Positions 22,711 through 35,700 of a DNA stretch of 64,000 bases are shown in pieces (position 1 is the stretch's first letter; every line of letters starts with the position of its first letter). A model generated the notes under the pieces. It searched no databases and had not been told where the DNA came from. It saw nothing but the letters and a program-made list of their open reading frames with translations. The position numbers and the translations under genes are program-made. This DNA comes from Lepidurus packardi (taxonomy: Eukaryota > Arthropoda > Branchiopoda > Notostraca > Triopsidae): positions 106,998 through 170,997 of the forward strand of contig JAKZAN010000073.1 in the NCBI GenBank assembly GCA_023053545.1, given 5' to 3'.

Positions 22711-23696
22711 ATGGAAGCATACGCGACAATGCAGCCATTCCAGTACGAGGGTGAAAAAGCTACCATCGGCACAAGGTGAGAGATTGGCTGAAGAGGCTGG
22801 AGAATTTCCTAGTGGTTTGTGACATATCAGGCAAACAGAGGAAGCTAGCAGCACTTCTGCATTACGCCGGAAAAAAGGTGCATGACGTGTACAGCAAGCT
22901 CGACACCAAACCTGCCGAGGGCGAGGACGTATATGTGACAGCCAAACGGGTTTTAACCGCCCATTTCAATCCACAAGAGAACGTCATGTACAGCAGATTC
23001 CTATTTCGGAACGTGAGGCAACAGGTGGATGAAACACTGGACGAGCTACACACCAGGCTGGACAAAATGGGAGATGGATGTCAATTTATCGACAAAGAAG
23101 AAGAAGTAAAATCACAAATCGTACTGGCGTGCAACTCGAGAAAATTGAAGTCTGAGGCATTAACGAATCCAGGATGGTCGCTGGCTACACTATTGGAAAA
23201 AGGAAACGCGTTTGAACTCGTGCGCAAGCAGCTAAAGGAAATGAAGACCAACACTGAAGAGGAGGAAGGGCAAGTCAACAAACTCAAAACGGAACATAAG
23301 CAAAAACGTCAAAATCAGAAATGCAAATTTTGCGGAAAGGCGTGGCACAAGCAGCTACAAGACTGTAGAGCCCGAAAAGAAAAATGCCGGAAATGTCAAA
23401 AGGTGGGCCATTTCGAAAGAGTTTGCAGAAGCAAGAAGCAAGTGGTACAGAACGTCAACGAGATGGAAGAAGACGAGGACAGCTCCAGTGTCACAGAACT
23501 CGTAAGTACAAATTCCAACAAAAGTTGCAAACATCCTATGGTATGCGCAAAGGTGGGGAACGGCAAAATCAAGTTTTTGGTAGACACCGGAGCAGGGGTA
23601 ACAATCATAGACGCACAGGCACATGCCAAGATTGGAAGTCCGAAACTGAAGAAAACAGAAAAGAAGATTTTAAAGCGTCCGAGGCTCTGGAACTAG
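22711..23696 (+). pseudogene. gag: gag with protease active-site segment, frame-disrupted (copy 2)
   Basis: The counterpart of the gag pseudogene at 10388-11373, with an identical translation in the long open part (306 codons from 22776). It has two CCHC zinc knuckles and a DTGA protease motif. Unlike copy 1, the codon at 22744-22746 is TAC and not TAG, so the ATG frame from 22711 runs 22 codons to TGA at 22777-22779. The one-base loss near 22778 that puts the ATG out of frame is still present. The base at 22746 therefore shows that the TAG in copy 1 is a separate lesion, either gained there after duplication or lost here. The protease segment is truncated as in copy 1. Confidence 0.85.
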
Positions 23697-26431
23697 TTTA
23701 TTTTTCCCCCCACGTAAAGCAGGAATTCATAAGAGCAGTACAAACAACGGCAGAGCACGACATACCGCTAGGAAAGTATACCGGGCTTAAAGTCAAATTG
23801 CATATTGACCAGGCAGTAAAACCAACCGCTCTACCTCACAGGCGAGTACCATTCCAGCAAAGGGCACTAGTCGAAAAAGAACTAGAGAGGCTAGAAAGGC
23901 AGGACATCATAGAAAGAGTCGACGGGCCTACACCATGGGTATCACCAATCGTTATCGTCCCAAAGAAAGACAGCGATGAAATACGTCTGTGTGTCGATAT
24001 GCGACTACCAAATCAAGCGATTAAAAGAGAGAGACACATAATCCCCACACTGGAAGACTTACTAGCAGATGTAAACAATTCCAAGGTTTTCAGTGTCCTA
24101 GACCTAAATCAAGCGTACCATCAAGTAGAATTGCATGAAGAATCTCGATATATTACCACCTTCTCGACTCACGTAGGGCTACGACGATATAAACGACTGT
24201 TTTTCGGGGTGACGTCAGCCGCAGAAATTTTTCACAACATCATTAGGGAGCTTCTGCAGGGCATACCAGGAGTAATTAACACAACCGATGACATTTTGGT
24301 ACATGCGAGAAACCTCAAAGAACACAACGAACGGTACCAAGAAGTATTAAAGCGGCTGAGAGAGAAGAATCTAACGATAAACGAAAAGAAGACCAAGTTT
24401 GCGAAAACAAAAGTGCGATTTTACGGATTAATAATAGGAGAAAACGGCGTCGAACCAGACCCCAGCAAAGTGCAAGCGATTAAAGAATTCGCAACACCAA
24501 CGACGAAAGCCGATGTAAGAAGCTTTCTGGGAATGACGACATGGTGCTCCCGGTTCATACCGAATCATGCTGACATTTCCGAACCACTACGTAATCTAAT
24601 AGCCGGAAAGAAAACTCCGGTGTTCACCTGGTCTGAAAAGTGCGAGCAAGCATTCGTAAAGCTGAAGGCGGCGCTAGCAAACGCAGACCAGTTAGCATTC
24701 TTTAGCCCTACGTGGAAGACAAAGGTTATAGTGGACGCGAGCCCAATAGGATTAGGTGCCATACTAACGCAATCCACTGAACAGGGGCGAAGGAGCGTAA
24801 TAGCGTTCGCAAGCAAAGCTCTGACGGATACAGAGCAAAGATACTCCCAGCTGGAAAGGGAGGCGCTGGCAATAATTTGGGCCTGCGAGCACTTCAAAAT
24901 GTATCTGCTCGGGGCACATTTCTTTGTTACAACAGACCATAAACCACTGGTCAGCATTTTCAACAAACCAACAGCAAAATTATCGGCCAGGTTAGAACGA
25001 TGGATGTTACGAAGCCAACCATTCAATTTCACGCTAGAATACCAGCCGGGGAATGAAAACGCCGCTGATTTTTTGTCCAGAAATCCGTCCAGATTATCCC
25101 AGTGCAAACAGGCAATCATAGGGGAGCAATATGTTAACTTTGCCGTGTACCAAGCACTAATCGCCCCGCTCTCGAAAGATCAAATTGTGGAAGAAACGCA
25201 GAAAGACAATGTGCTGGCAGCTGTACAGCAAGCAGTTAAAAAAGGAAAAAAGTACGAGCTAAAGAAAACGGCCGCAAAACCTTACTCGCAAATATTCGAC
25301 GAGCTATCGGTGACAAAAGAGGGCGTAGTCATGCGAGGGGCAAGGATTTGCATGCCCCAGAGCCTTCAAAAGAACGTAGTCCAAGTAGCACACGAAGGAC
25401 ACTTGGGCATAAGCAAAATGAAGCAGCTCTTACGAACGAAGGTCTGGTTTCCGGGTATGGATCAACGAGTGCAGGAAATGGTAGAACAATGCGTTCCTTG
25501 CATAGCATCCACGCGAACTCCGGAACGAGACCCCCTGAAAATGTCCGAACTACCCAGCAAACCCTGGCAAACGGTAAGCCTCGATTTCCTAACACTGCCA
25601 TCTAGTGAAGAATTGATGGTATTGATCGACAACTTCACACGGTTTCCAGTAGTGGAATTCATCCGTACCACGGCCCACCAACACGTACTACCGCCACTCG
25701 AGCGCATATTGTCCACCTTCGGGATCCCGGAAAGCATTAAAACGGACAATGGACCTCCGTTTAACGGCAGCAACTTTGCTGAATTCTGCAAACGATTAGG
25801 CATTCAACACAAAAAAACAACACCAATGTGGCCAGAGGCCAATGGGCTGGTAGAGCGTTTCATGCGAACACTAGGAAAAGTCATCAGGACCAGCACTATT
25901 GAACAGAAGAACTTCAAGATAGAAGTACACAAATTCCTACGTAATTATAGAGCCACGCCGCACCCCGCACTAGGGAAAGCACCAGCCGACGTGCTATTTA
26001 TAAAAAACTTCAGAAGCCTGCTACCCGACCTCAAGCATCACAATGCAACATACGCAAATAAAGCGAAAAGCTACACGGACCGAAAACGACGGACTAAAAA
26101 TCATGCACTTAAAGTAGGAGACAAAGTACTCGTCCAGAAAGACAAGAAATTGCTCAAGAAGGAAGAAAGCCGATACGAATTGGAACCTTTTAAGATAACA
26201 GCAGTAAAAGGCTCCATGATCACAGCCATAAAAAAAGAGGGACGGTCGGTCACAAGGAATGCATCTTTCTTCAAGAGGATTCCAGAAGTACAGGATCAGG
26301 ACCACAATCAAGAAAAAGAGGGAGAAACTCAAGCCCCGTCAAATCAAGATCACAAAATAGAAAAGGATGCGGAGGATTCAACGAAGCCGAGGCGTAGGGC
26401 GAGATTAAAAGAAAAAAAGAAAGGGTCATAG
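23384..26431 (+). CDS. pol: pol polyprotein: reverse transcriptase, RNase H, integrase (copy 2)
   Basis: Identical in translation to the frame at 11061-14108 (1,015 residues), including RT D240, D302 and D303, RNase H D451, E493, D518 and D562, and the integrase D734, D788, E824 triad. Only residues from about 100 onward are genuine pol; the first part overlaps gag in another frame. Absence of any coding difference across three kilobases between the copies indicates very recent duplication or homogenisation. Expression would need ribosomal frameshifting from a gag that is itself broken. Confidence 0.9.
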   Translation: MPEMSKGGPFRKSLQKQEASGTERQRDGRRRGQLQCHRTRKYKFQQKLQTSYGMRKGGERQNQVFGRHRSRGNNHRRTGTCQDWKSETEENRKEDFKASEALELVYFSPHVKQEFIRAVQTTAEHDIPLGKYTGLKVKLHIDQAVKPTALPHRRVPFQQRALVEKELERLERQDIIERVDGPTPWVSPIVIVPKKDSDEIRLCVDMRLPNQAIKRERHIIPTLEDLLADVNNSKVFSVLDLNQAYHQVELHEESRYITTFSTHVGLRRYKRLFFGVTSAAEIFHNIIRELLQGIPGVINTTDDILVHARNLKEHNERYQEVLKRLREKNLTINEKKTKFAKTKVRFYGLIIGENGVEPDPSKVQAIKEFATPTTKADVRSFLGMTTWCSRFIPNHADISEPLRNLIAGKKTPVFTWSEKCEQAFVKLKAALANADQLAFFSPTWKTKVIVDASPIGLGAILTQSTEQGRRSVIAFASKALTDTEQRYSQLEREALAIIWACEHFKMYLLGAHFFVTTDHKPLVSIFNKPTAKLSARLERWMLRSQPFNFTLEYQPGNENAADFLSRNPSRLSQCKQAIIGEQYVNFAVYQALIAPLSKDQIVEETQKDNVLAAVQQAVKKGKKYELKKTAAKPYSQIFDELSVTKEGVVMRGARICMPQSLQKNVVQVAHEGHLGISKMKQLLRTKVWFPGMDQRVQEMVEQCVPCIASTRTPERDPLKMSELPSKPWQTVSLDFLTLPSSEELMVLIDNFTRFPVVEFIRTTAHQHVLPPLERILSTFGIPESIKTDNGPPFNGSNFAEFCKRLGIQHKKTTPMWPEANGLVERFMRTLGKVIRTSTIEQKNFKIEVHKFLRNYRATPHPALGKAPADVLFIKNFRSLLPDLKHHNATYANKAKSYTDRKRRTKNHALKVGDKVLVQKDKKLLKKEESRYELEPFKITAVKGSMITAIKKEGRSVTRNASFFKRIPEVQDQDHNQEKEGETQAPSNQDHKIEKDAEDSTKPRRRARLKEKKKGS

Positions 26432-26669
26432 CGATAAGATAATTCAGATTTATTTATTCTTTTTCACGCACGACAGGAGGACGACCTATGAAGGAGCGAG
26501 GTGTTGCTAGTGGGACAGTGGATCAACGGCGCCAGAAGAAGAAGAAGAAGAAGACGAAGCAGTGGAAGGGCGAACGCCGGCCAGTGTTTATTTGTAATGA
26601 GCGCGTATTTTTGTTTCAACTCCTTTTTTCTTTTCTTTCTTTTCCTTTTCTTTTCTTAATTTCGTTCGT
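26432..26669 (+). other. Ty3 copy 2, non-coding stretch between pol and polypurine tract
   Basis: Same content as the copy 1 stretch: an (AAG)n run at about 26534-26555, a T/C tract at about 26621-26657, and no env. Confidence 0.75.
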
Positions 26670-26688
26670 AAAGGGAAAAAGGGAGAGA
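26670..26688 (+). other. Polypurine tract, Ty3 copy 2
   Basis: The same 19-purine run as in copy 1, directly before the 3' LTR. Confidence 0.9.
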
Positions 26689-26786
26689 TGTTGTATCGTG
26701 TCCTTTGTACCTGAGACGATGCCAGGTGGGGAAGCCGTGGTATCAATACAAGCAATCTTGACTAACCCTTCTTTGAGAACACAACA
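26689..26786 (+). repeat. 3' LTR, Ty3 copy 2 (98 bp)
   Basis: TGTTGTATCG to AACACAACA. It matches the 3' LTR of copy 1 by eye and carries the same differences from the 5' LTR, so the LTR divergence predates the duplication. Confidence 0.93.
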
Positions 26787-29700
26787 CGTAAGGAATTAAT
26801 TCAGTCCGTAAGGAATTAATTCAGTCCGTAAGGAATTAATTCAGTCCGTAAGGAATTAATCCAGTCCGAAAGGAATTAATTCAGTAAGTAAGGAATTCAA
26901 TCGATCCTAAAGAATTAATTCAGTCCGTAAGGAATTAATTCAGTCCGTAAGGAATTATTTCAGTCCGTACTGAATTAATTCAGTCCGTAAAGAAGTAATT
27001 AAGTCCGTAAGGAATTAACTAAGTCCGTAAGGAATTAATTAAGTACGTAAGGAATTAATTCAGTCCGTAAGGAATTCATAAAGTCCGTTAGGAATTAATT
27101 AAGTCCATAAGGAATTAATTAAGTCCATAAGGAATTAATTCAGTCCGTAAGGAATTATTTAAGTCCGTAAAGAATTAATCCAGTCCGTAAGGAATTAATT
27201 CAGTCTGTAAAGAATTAAATCAGGCCGTAAGGAATTAATTCTGTCCGTAATGAATTAATTAAGTCCGTAAGGAATTAATTCAGTCCGCAAGGAATTAATT
27301 CAGTCAGTAATGAATTAATTCAATCCATCAGGAATTAATTCAGTCCGTAAGGAACTAATTCAATCCGTAAACAATTAGTTCAGTCCGTAACTAATTAATT
27401 CAGTCCGTAAGGGATTAATTCCGTCCGTAAAGAATTAATTCAGTCCGTAAGGAATTAATTCGTTCCGTACGGAATTAATTCCGTTCGCAAGGAAATAATT
27501 CAGTCCGTAAGGGATTAATTCAGTCCGTAAGGAATTAATTCATTCCGTAAGGAATTAATTAAGTTCGTATGGAATTGATTCAGTCCGTAAGGAATTTATT
27601 CAGTCAGTATGGAATTGATTCAGTCCGTTGGGAACTAATTAAATCCGTAATGAATCAATTACTCCCTAATAAATTAATTAAGTCCATAAGGAATTAATTA
27701 AGTCCGTAAGGAATTATTTAAGTCCTTAAAGAATTAATTCAGTTCGTAAGGAATTAATTCAATCCATCAGGATTTAATTCAGTCCGTAAGGAATTAATTC
27801 AATCCGTAAACAATTAGTTCAGTCCGTAACTAATTAATTCAGTCCGTAAGGGATTAATTCCGTCCGTAAAGAATTAATTCAGTCCGTAAGGGATTAATTA
27901 AGTTCGTATGGAATTGATTCAGTCCGTAAGGAATTTATTCAGTCAGTAAGGAATTGATTCAGTCCGTAGGGAACTAATTAAATCCGTAATGAATCAATTA
28001 CTCCCTAATAAATTAATTCAGTCCGCAAGGAATTAATTCAGTCCGTAAGTAATTAATTCAGTCCGTAAAGAATTAATTAAGTCCGTAAGGAATTAATTAA
28101 GTCCGTAAGGAATTAATTCAGTCCGTAAGGAATTAATTCAATCCGTAAACAATTAGTTCAGTCCGTAACTAATTAATTCAGTCCGTAAGGGATTAATTCC
28201 GTCCGTAAAGAATTAATTCAGTCCGTAAGGGATTAATTAAGTTCGTATGGAATTGATTCAGTCCGTAAGGAATTTATTCAGTCAGTAAGGAATTGATTCA
28301 GTCCGTAGGGAACTAATTAAATCCGTAATGAATCAATTACTCCCTAATAAATTAATTCAGTCCGCAAGGAATTAATTCAGTCCGTAAGTAATTAATTCAG
28401 TCCGTAAAGAATTAATTAAGTCCGTAAGGAATTAATTAAGTCCGTAAGGAATTAATTTAGTACGTAAGGTATTAATTAAGTTCGTTATTAATTAATTAAG
28501 TCCATAAGGTACAAATTAAGTTTGTAAGGAATTATTTAAGTCCATGAAGAACTAATTCAGTCCGTATGGAATTAATTCAGTCTGTAAGGAATTAAATCAG
28601 GCTGTAAGGAATTAATTCAGTCCGTAATGAATTAATTAGGTCCGTAAGGAATTAATTAAGTCCATAAGGAATTAATTAAGTCCATAAGGAATTAATTAAG
28701 TCCGTAAGGAATTATTTAAGTCCTTAAAGAATTAATTAAGTCCGTAAGGAATTAATTAAGTACGTAAGGTATTAATTAAGTCCGTTATTAATTAATTAAG
28801 ACCATAAGGAACAAATTAAGTTCGTAAGGTATTATTTAAGTCCGTGAAGAACTAATTCAGTCCGTATGGAATTAATTCAGTCTGTAAGGAATTAATTCAG
28901 TCCGTAAGGAATTATTTCAGTCCGTATTGAATTAATTCAGTCCGTAAAGAAGTAATTAAGTCCGTAAGGAATTAACTAAGTCCGTAAGGAATTAATTCAT
29001 TCAGTAAGGAATTAATTAAGTCCGTAAGGAATTATTTCAGTCCGTATTGAATTAATTAAGTCCGTAGAGAATTAATTCAGTCCGTAAGGGATTAATTCAG
29101 TAAGAAAGGAATTCAATCAATCCTAAAGAATTAATTCAGTCCGTAAGGAAATAATTCAGTCCGTAAGGAATTAATTCAGTCCGTAAGGAATTAATTCAGT
29201 CCGTAAGGAATTAATCCAGTCCGTAAGGAATTAATTCAGTAAGTAAGGAATTCAATCGATCCTAAAGAATTAATTCAGTCCGTAAGGAATTAATTCAGTC
29301 CGTAAGGAATTATTTCAGTCCATATTGAATTAATTAAGTCCGTAAGGAATTAATTCAGTCCGTATGGAATTAATTCAGTCCGTAAGGAATTAGTTCAGTG
29401 CGTAAGGAATTAATTCAGTTTGTAAGGAATTAATTCAGTCCGTAAGGAATTAATTCATTCCGTAATGGATTAATTAAGTGCGTAATGAATTAATTAAGTC
29501 CGTAAGGAATTAATTCATTCCGTAAGGAATTAATTAAGTCCGTAAGGAATTATTTCAGTCCGTATTGAATTAATTAAGTCCGTAGAGAATTAATTCAGTC
29601 CGTAAGAAATTAATTCAGTCCGTAAGGAATTCATAAAGTCCGTTAGGAATTAATTAAGTCCATAAGGAATTAATTAAGTCCGTAAGGAATTATTTAAGTC

Positions 29701-32700
29701 CGTAAAGAATTAATTCAGTCCGTAAGGAATTAATTCAGTCTTTAAAGAATTAAATCAGGCCGTAAGGAATTAATTCAGTCCGTAATGAATTAATTAAGTC
29801 CGTAAGGAATTAATTCAGTCCGCAAGGAATTAATTCAGTCAGTAATGAATTAATTCAATCCATCAGGAATTAATTCAGTCCGTAAGGAATTAATTCAATC
29901 CGTAAACAATTAGTTCAGTCCGTAACAAATTAATTCAGTCCGTAAGGGATTAATTCCGTCCGTAAAGAATTAATTCAGTCCGTAAGGGATTAATTAAGTT
30001 CGTATGGAATTAATTCAGTCCGTAAGGAATTTATTCAGTCAGTAATGAATTGATTCAGTCCGTAGGGAACTAATTAAATCCGTAATGAATCAATTACTCC
30101 CTAATAAATTAATTCAGTCCGCAAGGAATTAATTCAGTCCGTAAGTAATTAATTCAGTCCGTAAAGAATTAATTAAGTCCGTAAGGAATTAATTAAGTCC
30201 GTAAGGAATTAATTAAGTACGTAAGGAATTAATTAGTCCGTAAGGAATTATTTAAGTCCTTAAAGAATTAATTAAGTCCGTAAGGAATTAATTTAGTACG
30301 TAAGGTATTAATTAAGTTCGTTATTAATTAATTAAGTCCATAAGGTACAAATTAAGTTTGTAAGGAATTATTTAAGTCCGTGAAGAACTAATTCAGTCCG
30401 TATGGAATTAATTCAGTCTGTAAGGAATTAAATCAAGCTGTAAGGAATTAATTCAGTCCGTAATGAACTAATTAGGTCCGTAAGGAATTAATTAAGTCCA
30501 TAAGGAATTAATTAAGTCCGTAAGGAATTATGTAAGTCCTTAAAGAATTAATTAAGTCCGTAAGGAATTAATTAAGTACGTAAGGTATTAATTAAGTCCG
30601 TTATTAATTAATTAAGACCATAAGGAACAAATTAAGTTCGTAAGGTATTATTTAAATCCGTGAAGAACTAATTCAGTCCGTATGGAATTAATTCAGTCTG
30701 TAAGGAATTAAATCAGGCCGTAAGGAATTAATTCAGTCCGTAATGAATTAATTAAGTCCGTAAGGAATTAATTCAGTCCGTAAGGAATTAATTCAGTCCG
30801 TAAGGAATTATTTCAGTCCGTATTGAATTAATTCAGTCCGTAAAGAAGTAATTAAGTCCGTAAGGAATTAACTAAGTCCGTAAGGAATTAATTAAGTACG
30901 TAAGGAATTAATTCAGTCCGTAAGGAATTCATAAAGTCCGTTAGGAATTAATTAAGTCCATAAGGAATTAATTAAGTCCATAAGGAATTAATTCAGTCCG
31001 TAAGGAATTATTTAAGTCCGTAAAGAATTAATTCAGTCCGTAAGGAATTAATTCAGTCTGTAAAGAATTAAATCAGGCCGTAAGGAATTAATTCTGTCCG
31101 TAATGAATTAATTAAGTCCGTAAGGAATTAATTCAGTCCGCAAGGAATTAATTCAGTCAGTAATGAATTAATTCAATCCATCAGGAATTAATTCAGTCCG
31201 TAAGGAACTAATTCAATCCGTAAACAATTAGTTCAGTCCGTAACTAATTAATTCAGTCCGTAAGGGATTAATTCCGTCCGTAAAGAATTAATTCAGTCCG
31301 TAAGGAATTAATTCGTTCCGTAAGGAATTAATTCCGTTCGCAAGGAAATAATTCAGTCCGTAAGGGATTAATTCAGTCCGTAAGGAATTAATTCATTCCG
31401 TAAGGAATTAATTAAGTTCGTATGGAATTGATTCAGTCCGTAAGGAATTTATTCAGTCAGTAAGGAATTGATTCAGTCCGTAGGGAACTAATTAAATCCG
31501 TAATGAATCAATTACTCCCTAATAAATTAATTAAGTCCATAAGGAATTAATTAAATCCGTAAGGAATTATTTAAGTCCTTAAAGAATTAATTCAGTTCGT
31601 AAGGAATTAATTCAATCCATCAGGATTTAATTCAGTCCGTAAGGAATTAATTCAATCCGTAAACAATTAGTTCAGTCCGTAACTAATTAATTAAGTCCGT
31701 AAGGGATTAATTCCGCCCGTAAAGAATTAATTCAGTCCGTAAGGAATTAATTCGTTCCGTAAGGAATTAATTCAGTTCGCAAGCAAACAATTCAGTCCGT
31801 AAGGGATTAATTCCGTCCGTAAGGAATTAATTCAGTCCGTAAGGAATTAATTAAGTCCGTAAGGAATTAATTCAGTCCGTAAGGAAATATTTAAGTCCAT
31901 TATTAATTAATTAAGTCCATAAATAATTAATTAAGTCCGTAAGGTATTAATTAAGTCCGTTATTAATTAATTAAGACCATAAGGAACAAATGAAGTTCGT
32001 AAGGAATTATTTAAGTCCGTGAAGAACTAATTCAATCCGTATGGAATTAATTCAGTCTGTAAGGAATTAAATCAGGCCGTAAGGAATTAATTCAGGCCGT
32101 AATGAATTAATTAAGTCCGTAAGGAATTAATTCATTCCGTATGGAATTAATTCAGTCCGTAAGGAATTAGTTCAGTACGTAAGGAATTAGTTCAGTCCGT
32201 AAGGAAATAATTCAGTCTGTAAGGAAGTAATTCAGTCCGTAATGGATTAATTAAGTGCGTAATGAATTAATTAAGTCCGTAAGGAATTAATTCATTCAGT
32301 AAGGAATTAATTAAGTCCGTAAGGAATTATTTCAGTCCGTATTGAATTAATTAAGTCCGTAGAGAATTAATTCAGTCCGTAAGGGATTAATTCAGTAAGA
32401 AAGGAATTCAATCAATCCTAAAGAATTAATTCAGTCCGTAAGGAATTATTTAAGTCCGTAAAGAATTAATTCAGTCCGTAAGGAATTAATTCAGTCTGTA
32501 AAGAATTAAATCAGGCCGTAAGGAATTAATTCTGTCCGTAATGAATTAATTAACTCCGTAAGGAATTAATTCAGTCCGCAAGGAATTAATTCAGTCAGTA
32601 ATGAATTAATTCAATCCATCAGGAATTAATTCAGTCCGTAAGGAACTAATTCAATCCGTAAACAATTAGTTCAGTCCGTAACTAATTAATTCAGTCCGTA

Positions 32701-35700
32701 AGGGATTAATTCCGTCCGTAAAGAATTAATTCAGTCCGTAAGGAATTAATTCGTTCCGTAAGGAATTAATTCCGTTCGCAAGGAAATAATTCAGTCCGTA
32801 AGGGATTAATTCAGTCCGTAAGGAATTAATTCATTCCGTAAGGAATTAATTAAGTTCGTATGGAATTGATTCAGTCCGTAAGGAATTTATTCAGTCAGTA
32901 AGGAATTGATTCAGTCCGTAGGGAACTAATTAAATCCGTAATGAATCAATTACTCCCTAATAAATTAATTAAGTCCATAAGGAATTAATTAAATCCGTAA
33001 GGAATTATTTAAGGCCTTAAAGAATTAATTCAGTTCGTAAGGAATTAATTCAATCCATCAGGATTTAATTCAGTCCGTAAGGAATTAATTCAATCCGTAA
33101 ACAATTAGTTCAGTCCGTAACTAATTAATTAAGTCCGTAAGGGATTAATTCCGCCCGTAAAGAATTAATTCAGTCCGTAAGGAATTAATTCGTTCCGTAA
33201 GGAATTAATTCAGTTCGCAAGCAAACAATTCAGTCCGTAAGGGATTAATTCAGTCCGTAAGGAATTAATTAAGTCCGTAAGGAATTAATTCAGTCCGTAA
33301 GGAAATATTTAAGTCCATTATTAATTAATTAAGTCCATAAGGAATTAATTAAGTCCGTAAGGAATTAATTAAGTACGTAAGGTATTAATTAAGTCCGTTA
33401 TTAATTAATTAAGACCATAAGGAACAAATGAAGTTCGTAAGGAATTATTTAAGTCCGTGAAGAACTAATTCAGTCCGTATGGAATTAATTCAGTCTGTAA
33501 GGAATTAAATCAGGCCATAAGGAATTAATTCAGTCCGTAATGAATTAATTAAGTCCGTAAGGAATTAATTCATTCCGTATGGAATTAATTCAGTCCGTAA
33601 GGAATTAGTTCAGTACGTAAGGAATTAGTTCAGTCCGTAAGGAAATAATTCAGTCTGTAAGGAATTAATTCAGTCCGTAATGGATTAATTAAGTGCGTAA
33701 TGAATTAATTAAGTCCGTAAGGAATTAATTCATTCAGTAAGGAATTAATTAAGTCCGTAAGGAATTATTTTAGTCCGTATTGAATTAATTAAGTCCGTAA
33801 GGAATTAATTCAGTCCGTATGGAATTAATTCAGTCCGTAAGGAATTAGTTCAGTCCGTAAGGAATTAATTCAGTTTGTAAGGAATTAATTCAGTCCGTAA
33901 GGAATTAATTCATTCCGTAATGGATTAATTAAGTGCGTAATGAATTAATTAAATCCGTAAGGAATTAATTCATTCCGTAAGGAATTAATTAAGTCCGTAA
34001 GGAATTATTTCAGTCCGTATTGAATTAATTAAGTCCGTAGAGAATTAATTCAGTCCGTAAGGAATTAATTCAGTCCGTAAGGAATTCATAAAGTCCGTTA
34101 GGAATTAATTAAGTCCATAAGGAATTAATTAAGTCCGTAAGGAATTATTTAAGTCCGTAAAGAATTAATTCAGTCCGTAAGGAATTAATTCAGTCTTTAA
34201 AGAATTAAATCAGGCCGTAAGGAATTAATTCAGTCCGTAATGAATTAATTAAGTCCGTAAGGAATTAATTCAGTCCGCAAGGAATTAATTCAGTCAGTAA
34301 TGAATTAATTCAATCCATCAGGAATTAATTCAGTCCGTAAGGAATTAATTCAATCCGTAAACAATTAGTTCAGTCCGTAACTAATTAATTCAGTCCGTAA
34401 GGGATTAATTCCGTCCGTAAAGAATTAATTCAGTCCGTAAGGGATTAATTAAGTTCGTATGGAATTGATTCAGTCCGTAAGGAATTTATTCAGTCAGTAA
34501 GGAATTGATTCAGACCGCAGGGAACTAATTAAATCCGTAATGAATCAATTACTCCCTAATAAATTAATTCAGTCCGCAAGGAATTAATTCAGTCCGTAAG
34601 TAATTAATTCAGTCCGTAAAGAATTAATTAAGTCCGTAAGGAATTATTTAAGTCCTTAAAGAATTAATTAAGTCCGTAAGGAATTAATTTAGTACGTAAG
34701 GTATTAATTAAGTTCGTTATTAATTAATTAAGTCCATAAGGTACAAATTAAGTTTGTAAGGAATTATTTAAGTCCGTGAAGAGCTATTTCAGTCCGTATG
34801 GAATTAATTCAGTCTGTAAGGAATTAAATCAGGCTGTAAGGAATTAATTCAGTCCGTAATGAATTAATTAGGTCCGTAAGGAATTAATTAAGTCCATAAG
34901 GAATTAATTAAGTCCATAAGGAATTAATTAAATCCGTAAGGAATTATTTAAGTCCTTAAAGAATTAATTAAGTCCGTAAGGAATTAATTAAGTACGTAAG
35001 GTATTAATTAAGTCCGTTATTAATTAATTAAGACCATAAGGAACAAATTAAGTTCGTAAGGAATTATTTAAGTCCGTGAAGAACTAATTCAGTCCGTATG
35101 GAATTAATTCAGTCTGTAAGGAATTAAATCAGGCCGTAAGGAATTAATTCAGTCCGTAATTAATTAATTAAGTCCGTAAGGAATTAATTCAGTCCGTATG
35201 GAATTAATTCAGTCCGTAAGGAATTAGTTCAGTCCGTAAGGAATTAATTCAGTTTGTAAGGAATTAATTCAGTCCGTAAGGAATTAATTCAGACCGTAAT
35301 TAATTAATTCAGTCCGTAAGGAATAAATTCCGTCCGTAAGGAATTAATTCATTCCGTAAAGAATTAATTAATTACGTAAGGAATTTATTCAGTAAGTAAG
35401 GAATTCAATAAATCCTAAATAACTAACTCAGTCCGTAAGTAATTAATTAAGTACGAAAGGAATGAATTCAGTAAGTAAGGAATTCAATCAATCCTAAATA
35501 ATTAATTCATTCCGTAAGGAATTAATTAAGTCCGTAAGGAATTATTTCAGTCCGTATTGAATTAATTAAGTCCGTAGAGAATTAATTCAGTCCGTATTGA
35601 ATTAATTAAGTCCGTAGAGAATTAATTCAGTCCGTAAGGAATTAATTCAGTCCGTAAGGAATTCATAAAGTCCGTTTGGAATTAATTAAGTCCATAAGGA

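Larger units (their letters stand above)
22558..26786 (+). mobile_element. Ty3/gypsy LTR retrotransposon, copy 2 (defective)
   Basis: A second copy of the element at 10235-14463, offset by exactly 12,323 bp at every landmark checked. It has the same 6-bp CGTAAG flank repeat (22552-22557 and 26787-26792) and the same satellite context on both sides. It shares the gag frameshift and the shortened protease interval, so it is a duplicate of copy 1 rather than an independent insertion. Base 22574 is C (T in copy 1) and 22746 is C (G in copy 1). Confidence 0.95.

Noticed and set aside
10235-26786. Two independent Ty3 insertions into the same satellite site
   Set aside because: Shared frameshift, shared LTR differences and matching kilobases of flank show one insertion followed by duplication.
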